A DNA stretch of 9,412 nt from Spirochaetales bacterium (GCA_023131935.1 JAGLYY010000037.1:1-9412), one strand, 5' to 3'. Positions 1 through 6,298 are shown, counted from the stretch's first letter. Translations and numbers: made by a program. The notes: a model not told the origin generated them from the letters alone.

Positions 1-353
1 CCGGGAATATCAACCTTCTTACGCTCAATTTTAATGCCCTGCTTCTCAAGGTTTTCGACAATAGTCGCATTTGTAACAGAGCCAAAAAGTTTGCCGCTTT
101 TTCCGGAAGGCATGGAGATAACAAGCTCCAGACTCTCGATTTTTTCTTTCAGGGAAAGGGCGTTCTGCCTCTTTTCCTCTTTCCGTTTCTCAATTGCCGC
201 GTGACGTCCTTCAAACATAGCTATATTTGCCTTGTTAAAAAGTACAGCCATGCTATTCGGAATGAGGTAGTTCTGGGCATAACCGGGAGTCACCTCCCGA
301 ACATCACCCTCCTCACCGAGATTGTAAACGTCCTTATTCAATATAACCTTCAT
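1..353 (-). CDS. rplI: 50S ribosomal protein bL9, 5' part (C-terminus beyond window edge)
   Basis: This encodes bL9, which binds 23S rRNA in the large subunit through its N-terminal domain. The gene runs off the left edge, so 117 residues are visible of a family length near 150. The N-terminus begins MKVILNKDVYNLGEEGD, and the signature GYAQNYLIPNSMA follows at about residues 24-36, both typical of bL9. A Lys/Glu-rich helix at about 50-75 matches the connecting helix, and the start of the C-terminal domain (SGKLFGSVTNATI) is present. The ATG lies 6 nt after the stop of the membrane-protein gene, and its AGGAG Shine-Dalgarno sits inside the last codons of that gene, so translational coupling is likely. 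It is the last visible gene of the rpsF operon. The identification is firm. Confidence 0.97.
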   Translation of the reverse strand, partial: MKVILNKDVYNLGEEGDVREVTPGYAQNYLIPNSMAVLFNKANIAMFEGRHAAIEKRKEEKRQNALSLKEKIESLELVISMPSGKSGKLFGSVTNATIVENLEKQGIKIERKKVDIP

Positions 354-359
354 AGTGCT

Positions 360-1313
360 CTAGCTCCTTTTAAGTTCTCTGTAATGGATCCAGATTTCCG
401 ATGCTCCCAACCCAGGTAACCCCACCACAACCACCAGGTTAAGCCATGGTGCCATAAGCAGAAAGACCAAGAGAGCAGGTACCATCACTCTAATCCCCCG
501 GGGTATATTATATTTACCCCCGAAGTAGGAAATCACTCCTAATCCCTGGAGGCCGTAAATAAACAGCATGATGAAACCGACATTCCAGAAGGGATAGCCG
601 AAAACACAGATACCGAAGATGACATCCAGGAAAATCCCAGTCCAGGGCAGCAAAAGACCCCAGATCATTTTGTCCGGAAGCCTGAAATTTTTAAGCTTAA
701 AGGAATCCTGTCTGATTCTTTTCCTGTGTAGTGTAGTACCGATCCACCAGTTCGCCGTTAATATAGCGAAGAAGGTAAACAGATAATTCCTCTTGAGAAG
801 GTCAATCATGACCAACGCAAGTTCATCAGGATCTATACCGATCAGCCCCGGATCAGCCCCTTGAGTTAATACCAGGATAGCATCCTCGATCTGGATCCGA
901 AAAAGGGAGAGGATTTCCTCGTTCCCGAAAAGGTACAGGATGATCGGCACACTTAAAATACCGATAATCCCTGTGGCTAAAAGCAGCCGGTATAACGTGC
1001 GTTTAAACGGGATACGTTCCCAGAACAGTACCGCGCCCCCCAATAAGAAGATCGCGGCAAACAAGGTTTCAATATTCAGCAAGGCTTCTGATAATCTTAA
1101 TCCGCCCTTCTGGAAAACCATAATTCTGATGACAACCCCTGCAAGCATCCCCAGGGATCCCCGGAGATAGGCCTGAAATCCCTTTCTCTCCGCAAGAATG
1201 AGCAGAGGAACGAGGAAAAAGGCGGAAAACAGACCGGTAATATACAGCACAAAGGCCGCTATCATCAGTCCCGCAATTTCTCCCCAGGTGGATTTCATAA
1301 ACACGTTATTCAT
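360..1313 (-). CDS. DUF2232 / YybS-type multi-pass membrane protein
   Basis: This is a 317-residue integral membrane protein with about eight hydrophobic segments, roughly at 11-39, 49-66, 77-97, 107-128, 176-192, 215-236, 244-264 and 274-300. The motif NFRLPDKMIWGLLLP (209-223), the QGLGVISYF stretch (256-264) and the terminal GLGASEIWIHYR resemble the DUF2232 (YybS) family. That family is commonly encoded beside rpsR and rplI in several phyla, and the position here agrees. Its biochemical function is not established. It starts 14 nt after the rpsR stop, and no Shine-Dalgarno is visible before this ATG or before the next in-frame ATG at codon 6, so expression probably depends on ribosomes arriving from rpsR. 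The family call is moderately confident and the function is unknown. Confidence 0.8.
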   Translation of the reverse strand: MNNVFMKSTWGEIAGLMIAAFVLYITGLFSAFFLVPLLILAERKGFQAYLRGSLGMLAGVVIRIMVFQKGGLRLSEALLNIETLFAAIFLLGGAVLFWERIPFKRTLYRLLLATGIIGILSVPIILYLFGNEEILSLFRIQIEDAILVLTQGADPGLIGIDPDELALVMIDLLKRNYLFTFFAILTANWWIGTTLHRKRIRQDSFKLKNFRLPDKMIWGLLLPWTGIFLDVIFGICVFGYPFWNVGFIMLFIYGLQGLGVISYFGGKYNIPRGIRVMVPALLVFLLMAPWLNLVVVVGLPGLGASEIWIHYRELKRS

Positions 1314-1327
1314 ATACCGTCTACTGA

Positions 1328-1747
1328 TTATTTCTTGGTGTAAGGCAGGAGTGCAATGACTCTTGCCCGTTTTATTTCCTGGGAAAGGACACGCTGATGC
1401 TTTGCACAGGTACCGGTAATCCTTCTGGGAAGGATTTTCCCCCGCTCGGTGATAAAACGCCGGAGAGTATCGGGTTTTTTATAATCTACCTTCAATCCCT
1501 GAGTACAGAACTTACATACCTTTTTACGGAACATACCGCGACGTCCGCGAAAGGAACCGCCTCGGGGTCTGTTGTCCCTGTTATCACGGAACTCTCTTTC
1601 TCTGGGTTCGCGTTCACCCTCTTTGGGTGCGTGATCACCCTCTTTGGGTTCGCTTACTTCTTTTTTTTCTTTCTCTTCTTTAATTTCAGCTGCTCCTGCT
1701 TCCGTTTCAACGGCAACAGGTTCTTTTTCGTTATCTACGGATTCCAT
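1328..1747 (-). CDS. rpsR: 30S ribosomal protein bS18 with long charged N-terminal extension
   Basis: bS18 pairs with bS6 on the small-subunit platform. The conserved core is residues 72-139: VCKFC, VDYKKPDTLRRFITERGKILPRRITGTCAKHQR and a terminal IKRARVIALLPYTKK-type end. Cys78, Cys81, Cys114 and His117 form the zinc-ribbon (C+) version of the protein. Most bS18 proteins have 75-90 residues. This one has 139 because of an acidic Glu/Lys-rich stretch (about 1-50) followed by an Arg/Asp/Gly-rich stretch (about 50-71). The long start is favoured by an AGGAG 8 nt before it, whereas Met72 at the core has no Shine-Dalgarno. Part of the extension is a heptapeptide repeat (EPKEGDH, APKEGER, EPRERE). 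It begins 18 nt after the ssb stop. Identity is certain, and the start is likely. Confidence 0.96.
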   Translation of the reverse strand: MESVDNEKEPVAVETEAGAAEIKEEKEKKEVSEPKEGDHAPKEGEREPREREFRDNRDNRPRGGSFRGRRGMFRKKVCKFCTQGLKVDYKKPDTLRRFITERGKILPRRITGTCAKHQRVLSQEIKRARVIALLPYTKK

Positions 1748-1755
1748 AGCTACTA

Positions 1756-1760
1756 CTCCT
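1756..1760 (-). promoter_or_regulatory. Shine-Dalgarno that decides the extended rpsR start
   Basis: AGGAG on the minus strand, 8 nt before the ATG at 1747. It supports translation of the 71-residue extension rather than initiation at the internal Met72, which is preceded only by Arg/Gly codons with no purine-rich core. Confidence 0.75.
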
Positions 1761-1765
1761 AATGG

Positions 1766-2242
1766 TTAAAATGGGATATCGTCTTCGAATTCCTGGGGCG
1801 GGGCATCGTTTCTGTGTTGAAAAGACTGACCGGTGGTTTCAGAATTCCCGGAACCGGAGGATTTCCGGTAACTGCTTCCACCGCTATTGGAGTTATTAGG
1901 GTAATTGGACGCACTGCCTCCACCAAGAAGCTGAAGGTGATTCACATTGATCTCTACCTTACTCCGCTTCTGCCCATCCTGTTCCCACCGATTCTGCCGA
2001 AGTTCGCCTTCAATCGCGACCTGTTTCCCTTTCGTGAGATATTGATTGACTGCCTCTGCTTGTTTTCCCCACAGGGTGAGATCGAAAAAGCTTGCCTCTT
2101 CGCTCCACTGATCCCCTGACCTCTTACTTCGGTTCACTGCGAGGGAAAATTTCGATACGGCAGTTCCTGTGTTGGTGTACTTGAGCTCCGCGTCACGGGT
2201 AAGCCGCCCTACCAGAAAAACCTTATTAATATCACTGGCCAT
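1766..2242 (-). CDS. ssb: Single-stranded DNA-binding protein
   Basis: SSB coats single-stranded DNA in replication, repair and recombination. The 158-residue protein has the usual three parts. An OB fold spans about 1-107 (start ASDINKVFLVGRLTRDAELKY, then KFSLAVNR, FFDLTLWGKQAE and the YLTKGKQVAIEGELR strand). A Gly/Ser/Asn-rich flexible linker spans about 108-148. The acidic tip FEDDIPF is the conserved peptide that docks partner proteins. Length and layout are normal for bacterial SSB. The gene lies between rpsF and rpsR, the common arrangement in bacteria. It starts 12 nt after the rpsF stop, with a modest AAGGG as Shine-Dalgarno. Expression is presumably from the rpsF promoter. Confidence 0.97.
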   Translation of the reverse strand: MASDINKVFLVGRLTRDAELKYTNTGTAVSKFSLAVNRSKRSGDQWSEEASFFDLTLWGKQAEAVNQYLTKGKQVAIEGELRQNRWEQDGQKRSKVEINVNHLQLLGGGSASNYPNNSNSGGSSYRKSSGSGNSETTGQSFQHRNDAPPQEFEDDIPF

Positions 2243-2254
2243 ACCGTTACCCTT

Positions 2255-2539
2255 TTATTTATTAATGTTTCGAACAAACAGATACTTGAGCACATCTGAG
2301 GAAAGTCTGAAGTTTTTCTCCATCTCAAGGATCTTATCGGGTTCCACTTCAATATCAAAATAGAGGTAGTGTCCCTTCGATTCCTTCTTTACCGGATAAG
2401 CGAGCTGTCGTACGCCCCAGTCATCCTCCTTGAGCACCTTCACATCGGCGCCGGAGAATTCCTTGTCTATCAGCTGCTTTCCTCTTGCATAGGTATCTTC
2501 CTCGGATCGGAAGATAAAAGTAGCCTCATACTTTCTCAT
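2255..2539 (-). CDS. rpsF: 30S ribosomal protein bS6
   Basis: bS6 forms a heterodimer with bS18 on the small-subunit platform. The 94-residue product has the family pattern: an N-terminal strand RKYEATFIFRSEE, the central DDWGVRQLAYPVKKESKGHYLYFDIE block and the C-terminal ILEMEKNFRLSSDVLKYLFVRN helix and strand. Length is normal. The ATG is preceded by a strong AAGGAGG 4 nt upstream (2544-2550 on the complement). It is the first gene of the minus-strand operon that continues with ssb, rpsR, the DUF2232 gene and rplI. A promoter and a leader hairpin lie upstream. Confidence 0.97.
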   Translation of the reverse strand: MRKYEATFIFRSEEDTYARGKQLIDKEFSGADVKVLKEDDWGVRQLAYPVKKESKGHYLYFDIEVEPDKILEMEKNFRLSSDVLKYLFVRNINK

Positions 2540-2569
2540 AGTTCCTCCTTGTGGACTAACTTTGTTACG

Positions 2570-2592
2570 ATCCAGCCCCGAACGGACTGGAT
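2570..2592 (-). promoter_or_regulatory. Hairpin in rpsF leader, candidate bS6:bS18 autoregulatory site
   Basis: On the minus strand the leader folds as a 6-bp stem ATCCAG/CTGGAT closing an 11-nt loop that contains CCG and CGGGG and can itself pair as CCG-TT-CGG. It lies about 30 nt before the rpsF ATG and close to the predicted transcription start. bS6:bS18 complexes are known to repress rpsF mRNAs in several bacteria by binding a leader hairpin with a conserved CCG. The match here is by eye only. The hairpin is seen; the regulatory role is inferred. Confidence 0.45.
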
Positions 2593-2606
2593 AAAGAGGT
2601 CAGCGT

Positions 2607-2636
2607 AAATTACCACAAGGTCCCTTACGATGTCAA
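2607..2636 (-). promoter_or_regulatory. Predicted sigma70-type promoter of the rpsF operon
   Basis: On the minus strand, a perfect -35 TTGACA (2631-2636) is followed after 18 nt by TAATTT (2607-2612), preceded by TG as in an extended -10. The predicted start near 2600 gives a leader of about 60 nt containing the hairpin at 2570-2592. The -10 is imperfect. Confidence 0.55.
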
Positions 2637-2671
2637 GAGAACAGGAAGAATGGCCGATGATAAAATAACCT

Positions 2672-3127
2672 ATGTCAAAGCAAGTTAATTATGGCGACAA
2701 TCTTTTTTTTCTCCAGGATATGGTCCGTGTTCTCAAAAACGGCCTGACTCTCGATATTGACTCCGCTTATTTCCTGGATAAGGTCGTAGAGGACCTCCTC
2801 TTTATTGATACTGCTTTAAGCAAGATCTTTGCAAAGCTTAAAGAAAACACTCACCTGATCGAGAGGAATGAGTACTTACGAAGCCTTATGCTGGCAAAAA
2901 GCGGTTTCTCTGACCTTCTTGAGGACCTCGCGGAATCTAAAATTGGCCGGGATTTCAATCTCGAACTTTTTCTTGAGAAATTTCGTAAGATTATTACTCA
3001 ACACAGACAGGACATTAATGAAATTCAAGATCTATTAAGCACTGAAGAGGATTCTATTCACACTGGAGAGGTAGTTTCCGGAGAGGAAATCGCTTTTCTC
3101 CTGCAGGATGAGATTCACGATGACTAA
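2672..3127 (+). CDS. Small acidic helical protein of unknown function
   Basis: I do not recognise this 151-residue protein. It has no signal peptide, membrane segment, cysteine motif or nucleotide-binding loop. The sequence reads as mostly alpha-helical, with amphipathic stretches at about 10-58, 62-90 and 96-122 and a very acidic C-terminus (STEEDS, SGEEIAFLLQDEIHDD). Soluble adaptor or scaffold roles would fit, but nothing points to one. It is divergent from the rpsF operon across a 132-bp gap. An in-frame stop at 2666-2668 excludes upstream starts. There is no Shine-Dalgarno at normal distance; a TAAAAT box at 2661-2666 lies so close that the mRNA could be leaderless. A 12-codon frame at 2650-2688 overlaps the start. 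The open frame has normal-looking codons, so I treat it as a real gene. Confidence 0.7.
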   Translation: MSKQVNYGDNLFFLQDMVRVLKNGLTLDIDSAYFLDKVVEDLLFIDTALSKIFAKLKENTHLIERNEYLRSLMLAKSGFSDLLEDLAESKIGRDFNLELFLEKFRKIITQHRQDINEIQDLLSTEEDSIHTGEVVSGEEIAFLLQDEIHDD

Positions 3128-3130
3128 CCG

Positions 3131-3300
3131 GTAGATAGGCTGTAGGGGGGAAGGCTATTAGACTGTAGGCTATTAGACTGTAGGCTATTAGGCTTTGAGA
3201 GGTCAACCCATATATTTCCTCTCTGGTTTCCTGTGCTCACGCACAATTCCCTCCCGCCTATCCTACCTAATAGCCTATAGCCTATCTACCTACAGCCTAC
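3131..3300. repeat. Composite TAGGCT direct/inverted repeat patch
   Basis: This intergenic patch is made of variants of a 7-8 bp word (TAGGCTAT, TAGACTG, TAGGCTG). The arm GTAGATAGGCTGTAGG (3131-3146) is complementary to CCTATAGCCTATCTAC (3274-3289) over 16 positions with one G-T wobble. GGCTATTAGG-type units on the left can also pair with CCTAATAGCC (3266-3275), giving several alternative pairings. Two smaller hairpins lie inside: GAGAGG/CCTCTC (3197-3202 with 3218-3223) and TGTGC/GCACA (3232-3236 with 3241-3245). No coding frame uses it. It may be a dispersed intergenic repeat or a folded RNA between the upstream gene and glk. Confidence 0.75.
3153..3194 (+). repeat. 15-bp tandem repeat, about 2.8 copies
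   Basis: GGCTATTAGACTGTA occurs at 3153-3167 and again at 3168-3182, followed by a diverged partial copy GGCTATTAGGCT at 3183-3194. It forms the left half of the larger inverted-repeat patch. Confidence 0.9.
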
Positions 3301-3306
3301 CATAGG

Positions 3307-3335
3307 TTGTGAATTCTTTCGACGAAGGGTATTAT
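3307..3335 (+). promoter_or_regulatory. Predicted promoter of glk and the permease gene
   Basis: TTGTGA (3307-3312) and TATTAT (3330-3335) are separated by 17 nt, matching the sigma70 consensus at 4 and 5 of 6 positions. The predicted start near 3342 leaves a leader of about 30 nt before the glk ATG. It begins directly after the repeat patch. Confidence 0.6.
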
Positions 3336-3370
3336 AGCCTGACAGAATAATATCAACACCTGGAGGCATT

Positions 3371-4402
3371 ATGTCGTCTGAATATATCCTGGCGGGAGAC
3401 GTAGGGGGAACCAATACCAACCTTGCCATTATGAAACGGCAGGGAGAAAAGTTTTCAATCCTCCTTGAGCATGTAACCCCCTCGGCTGAGGTTAAGGATT
3501 TTCTGGATCCTTTGAAAGCCCTGATCAACGAAGGAAAGACCCGGGGGATAACTATTGATCTTTGCAGTATCAGTGCGGCAGGGCCCATAAAGAATAATAC
3601 CTGCCAGATGACAAATGCCGATTTTTTTATTGATGGAGGATTCATTGAGAGAGAAACAGGAATAAAAACCCTCCTTATCAACGATTTTATTGCCGTCAGC
3701 TATGGCCTGCCCCTTCTGGATGTTGAAGATGAAAAACAAATCCTGAAAGTCCCCCACCCTGGGGGGCTCTATCCCAAAGGAAACGGCATGGTCAGGGTGG
3801 TTGTAGGCGCTGGAACAGGACTTGGTATGAGTACACTTGTTCATGTGCATAACACCTACGTTGCCCTTCCCGCTGAGGGAGGCCATGTGGACTTTGCCCC
3901 CTGGGACGATGATACCTGGAAGCTGAAACAGTATGTGGCAAAAGAGATCGGTGATGCTCCCGGAGCGGAACTGCTTATCTCCGGCAGCGGTATCGCCCGG
4001 ATTTTCCGCTTCCTTGTAGAAAAAGAACAGGCCGTTTCGGAGCCGGGAATCCAGGAAATTCTCTCAAGTCCCGGGGACAGGCAACCTGCCATGGTATCAT
4101 CCTCCGATCACCCTCTTTGTAAAAAGGCCATGGAGTTCTTTGTCCGTCTTTACGGGAGATACGCCAGCAACCTCGCTCTGACTACCCTGCCGACGCGGGG
4201 TTTGTATCTGGCCGGTGGAATTGTCACCAAAAACGAAAAGATATTGCTTCAGGATGATCTCTTTATTAATGCCTTTGAGCAGAATTATAATTCATTGGCG
4301 GGAGCTCTTCTCAAAGATATCCCGGTCTATATCATCAGGGACTATTCAAAATCCCTCTACGGTGCCGCGAACGCGGCTGTATACCTCCTCCTCCTCCTGT
4401 AA
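3371..4402 (+). CDS. glk: Glucokinase, group A (ATP-dependent)
   Basis: It phosphorylates glucose to glucose-6-phosphate in the cytoplasm, feeding glycolysis. The 343-residue protein matches the E. coli-type Glk family rather than the ROK family. The phosphate-binding loop LAGDVGGTNTNLAI is at 7-20. The sugar-binding pair Asn104-Asp105 lies in LLINDF. GAGTGLGMSTL (146-156) and AEGGHVDFAP (168-177, with Glu169 and His172) follow. Glu200 lies before LLISGSG, and the adenosine-site AGGI is at 281-284. All residues equivalent to the known sugar contacts appear present. Length is slightly over the usual 320. The GGAGG Shine-Dalgarno is 4 nt before the ATG. The C-terminus ends in a run of five leucines encoded by CTC repeats, unusual for the family. 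It is co-transcribed with the permease-EIIA gene 27 nt downstream. Confidence 0.93.
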   Translation: MSSEYILAGDVGGTNTNLAIMKRQGEKFSILLEHVTPSAEVKDFLDPLKALINEGKTRGITIDLCSISAAGPIKNNTCQMTNADFFIDGGFIERETGIKTLLINDFIAVSYGLPLLDVEDEKQILKVPHPGGLYPKGNGMVRVVVGAGTGLGMSTLVHVHNTYVALPAEGGHVDFAPWDDDTWKLKQYVAKEIGDAPGAELLISGSGIARIFRFLVEKEQAVSEPGIQEILSSPGDRQPAMVSSSDHPLCKKAMEFFVRLYGRYASNLALTTLPTRGLYLAGGIVTKNEKILLQDDLFINAFEQNYNSLAGALLKDIPVYIIRDYSKSLYGAANAAVYLLLLL

Positions 4403-4432
4403 GGAGTGAAGGAGAGAAGGAGTGAAGGAATG
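4401..4432 (+). repeat. 16-bp direct repeat of Shine-Dalgarno cores at the glk-permease junction
   Basis: AAGGAGTGAAGGAGAG (4401-4416) is followed by AAGGAGTGAAGGAATG (4417-4432), 14 of 16 bases identical. Each half carries AAGGAG. The second copy places AAGGAG 7 nt before the ATG at 4430, which decides that start. The adjoining end of glk (4384-4398) is five CCT units, complementary to GGAG cores, so it could sequester the ribosome-binding site until glk is translated. Confidence 0.7.
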
Positions 4433-6298
4433 AGGAAAAAGCAGGGTGAATTAAAGAAAAGTCTTGGTAGTTTTGACGTTTTCAGCATCGCCAGCGGCGC
4501 TATGATCAGTTCCGGCCTTTTCATCCTCCCCGCCATCGCCTTCACCAAAACGGGCCCGGCAGTCATTCTCTCTTATCTTCTCGCCGCGATCTTTGTAATC
4601 CCCGCGATGTTTTCCAAGGCAGAGCTCGCAACGGCAATGCCAAAATCGGGTGGAACATACTTTTTCGTTGACAGGAGCCTTGGGTCCCTTTTCGGTACCT
4701 TTGCCGGACTTGCAAACTGGTTTTCACTCTCCTTAAAAACCTCATTCGCCCTTGTAGGGATCGGTGTTTTCATAGCCCCCCTGATCTCAGACTCTCCGGA
4801 AATGGTAAAGATTGTCGCAATTGGATTTGCTCTGTTTTTCGCGATTCTAAATATATCAAGTATAAAACATGGGGGACGGTTTCAGATCGTTTTTGTAATG
4901 ACACTGATATCCCTTCTCCTCTTTTTCATTTTCTCCGGGATCCGATCCATCCGGATCGAACATTTTACCCCCTTTGAACCTTTCGGCCCCATGTCGGTGT
5001 TCTCGACAGCTGGTATGATCTTCATCTCCTTCGGAGGGCTTACGAAAATTGCCTGCGTTGCCGAAGAGGTGAAAAAACCGGGAAAATCAATTCCCCGGGG
5101 AATGTTTTCCGCCTTCTTCGTCGTGACTCTATTATATGTTCTGGCAGTTTTCGTCACCGTCGGCGTTCTCCCGGGTAGTGAATTCAGCGCGACTCTTACC
5201 CCCCTCTCAACTGCGGCAAACAGGTTCCTGGGAAAACCAGGTTTTTTTGCGATGGAGATTGCGGCTCTCCTCGCTTTTCTGACAACGGCAAATGCCGGAA
5301 TCATGGCTGCATCAAGAGACCCTATGGCAATGTCAAGGGACAATCTGTTACCCGGATTTTTCTCCAGGATCAATATAAAAACAGGTACTCCGGTTTTATC
5401 GATACTTTTCACCTCTTCCATGATGATCCTCTTCATCACTGTCCTCGACCTCGAGCAGCTCGTAAAAGTTGCCTCCACGATGAAACTCCTTCTCTTCACC
5501 ATGGTGAATATCGCCCTGGTCTTCATGAGAGCAAGCCGTATGAGCAGTTATAAACCGAAATTCCACGCCCCCCTTGCACCCTACCTTCAGATAGCCGGGG
5601 CTATCGTGTATATCATCCTGATCTTCAATATGGGGAAGCTTCCTCTTATCATGACCGGTGGGTTCTTTCTCTTTGCGACCGCCTGGTATCTGCTCTATTC
5701 AAAGCGGAGGATCAATAAAGATTCCGCGCTGCTCCGTGTAGTCGAACGTATCACCTCGAAGGATATCCGCTCCTCGGGCCTCGCGGAAGAGCTCCGGGAA
5801 ATTCTCATTAAACGGGATGACATAATTGAGGACCGGTTCGACACGATTATCAGGGAAGCCCATATTTTTGATATAGAGGGAAAGGCCGATCTTGAAGACC
5901 TCTTCGACGCTCTTGCTGATGGGTTATCCCCCCGTCTTGGAGTCCCGAAAGAAGAGATCATAACCCTGCTCCGTGAGAGAGAAGCCCAATCAACGACGGC
6001 AATCCATCCGGGACTGGCGATACCCCACATTGTAGTGGACGGCACCGGCCAGTTTGATATCATGGTAATTCGATCGAAAGAGGGCATTTTCTATGGTGAG
6101 GGGATAGCTCCGGTACATATCGTTTTTGCCCTTGCGGGATCCAGGGATGAACGGAATTTCCACCTCCAGGCCCTTATGGCTATCGCTCAGATCGTGCAGA
6201 ATCCCGACTTCTTCAACAACTGGGTAAAAGCGGATTCAACAGAGGATCTGTTGAATCTTATTCTCCTGGCTGAAAGATCGAGGAGGGGGGATGTTTAA
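4430..6298 (+). CDS. APC-superfamily permease fused to a PTS EIIA type-2 domain
   Basis: This is an inner-membrane transporter with a cytoplasmic regulatory domain, 622 residues. Residues about 14-423 form a 12-helix APC-type permease. SIASGAMISSGLFILP (19-34) is the unwound TM1 substrate site, and FISFGGLTKIACVAEEVKKPGKSIPRG (198-224) is the TM6 and following-loop signature. After a charged linker (about 424-470), residues about 471-615 match the PTS EIIA mannitol/fructose fold. Its phospho-acceptor site is STTAIHPGLAIPH, with His533 as the predicted HPr-phosphorylated residue, and a second conserved-type His563 lies in PVHIVFAL. Substrate cannot be read; amino acids or other small organic ions are typical of APC. 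ATG 4430 is preferred to GTG 4406 because it has AAGGAG at 7 nt. It probably shares the glk transcript, suggesting transport gated by sugar status. Confidence 0.9.
   Translation: MRKKQGELKKSLGSFDVFSIASGAMISSGLFILPAIAFTKTGPAVILSYLLAAIFVIPAMFSKAELATAMPKSGGTYFFVDRSLGSLFGTFAGLANWFSLSLKTSFALVGIGVFIAPLISDSPEMVKIVAIGFALFFAILNISSIKHGGRFQIVFVMTLISLLLFFIFSGIRSIRIEHFTPFEPFGPMSVFSTAGMIFISFGGLTKIACVAEEVKKPGKSIPRGMFSAFFVVTLLYVLAVFVTVGVLPGSEFSATLTPLSTAANRFLGKPGFFAMEIAALLAFLTTANAGIMAASRDPMAMSRDNLLPGFFSRINIKTGTPVLSILFTSSMMILFITVLDLEQLVKVASTMKLLLFTMVNIALVFMRASRMSSYKPKFHAPLAPYLQIAGAIVYIILIFNMGKLPLIMTGGFFLFATAWYLLYSKRRINKDSALLRVVERITSKDIRSSGLAEELREILIKRDDIIEDRFDTIIREAHIFDIEGKADLEDLFDALADGLSPRLGVPKEEIITLLREREAQSTTAIHPGLAIPHIVVDGTGQFDIMVIRSKEGIFYGEGIAPVHIVFALAGSRDERNFHLQALMAIAQIVQNPDFFNNWVKADSTEDLLNLILLAERSRRGDV

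Noticed and set aside
201..419. 72-residue plus-strand frame across the start of rplI
   Set aside because: It is antisense to bL9 and the end of the DUF2232 gene, with no Shine-Dalgarno and no family features.
3153..3194. Tandem repeat considered as a CRISPR array
   Set aside because: Units are 15 bp, directly abutting without spacers, and no cas gene is present.
3197..3223. GAGAGG/CCTCTC hairpin considered as terminator of the 151-residue gene
   Set aside because: The loop is 15 nt and no T tract follows, so it is reported only as part of the repeat patch.
4406..4432. GTG 4406 as the permease start (adds 8 residues, MKERRSEG)
   Set aside because: No spaced Shine-Dalgarno precedes it, because AAGGA abuts the GTG, whereas ATG 4430 has AAGGAG at 7 nt. 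It is kept only as a possible secondary start.
4882..5526. 214-residue open frame on the minus strand inside the permease gene
   Set aside because: It is antisense to conserved APC transmembrane segments including the TM6 signature. The product is an Arg/Lys/Ile-rich mixture without domain features.
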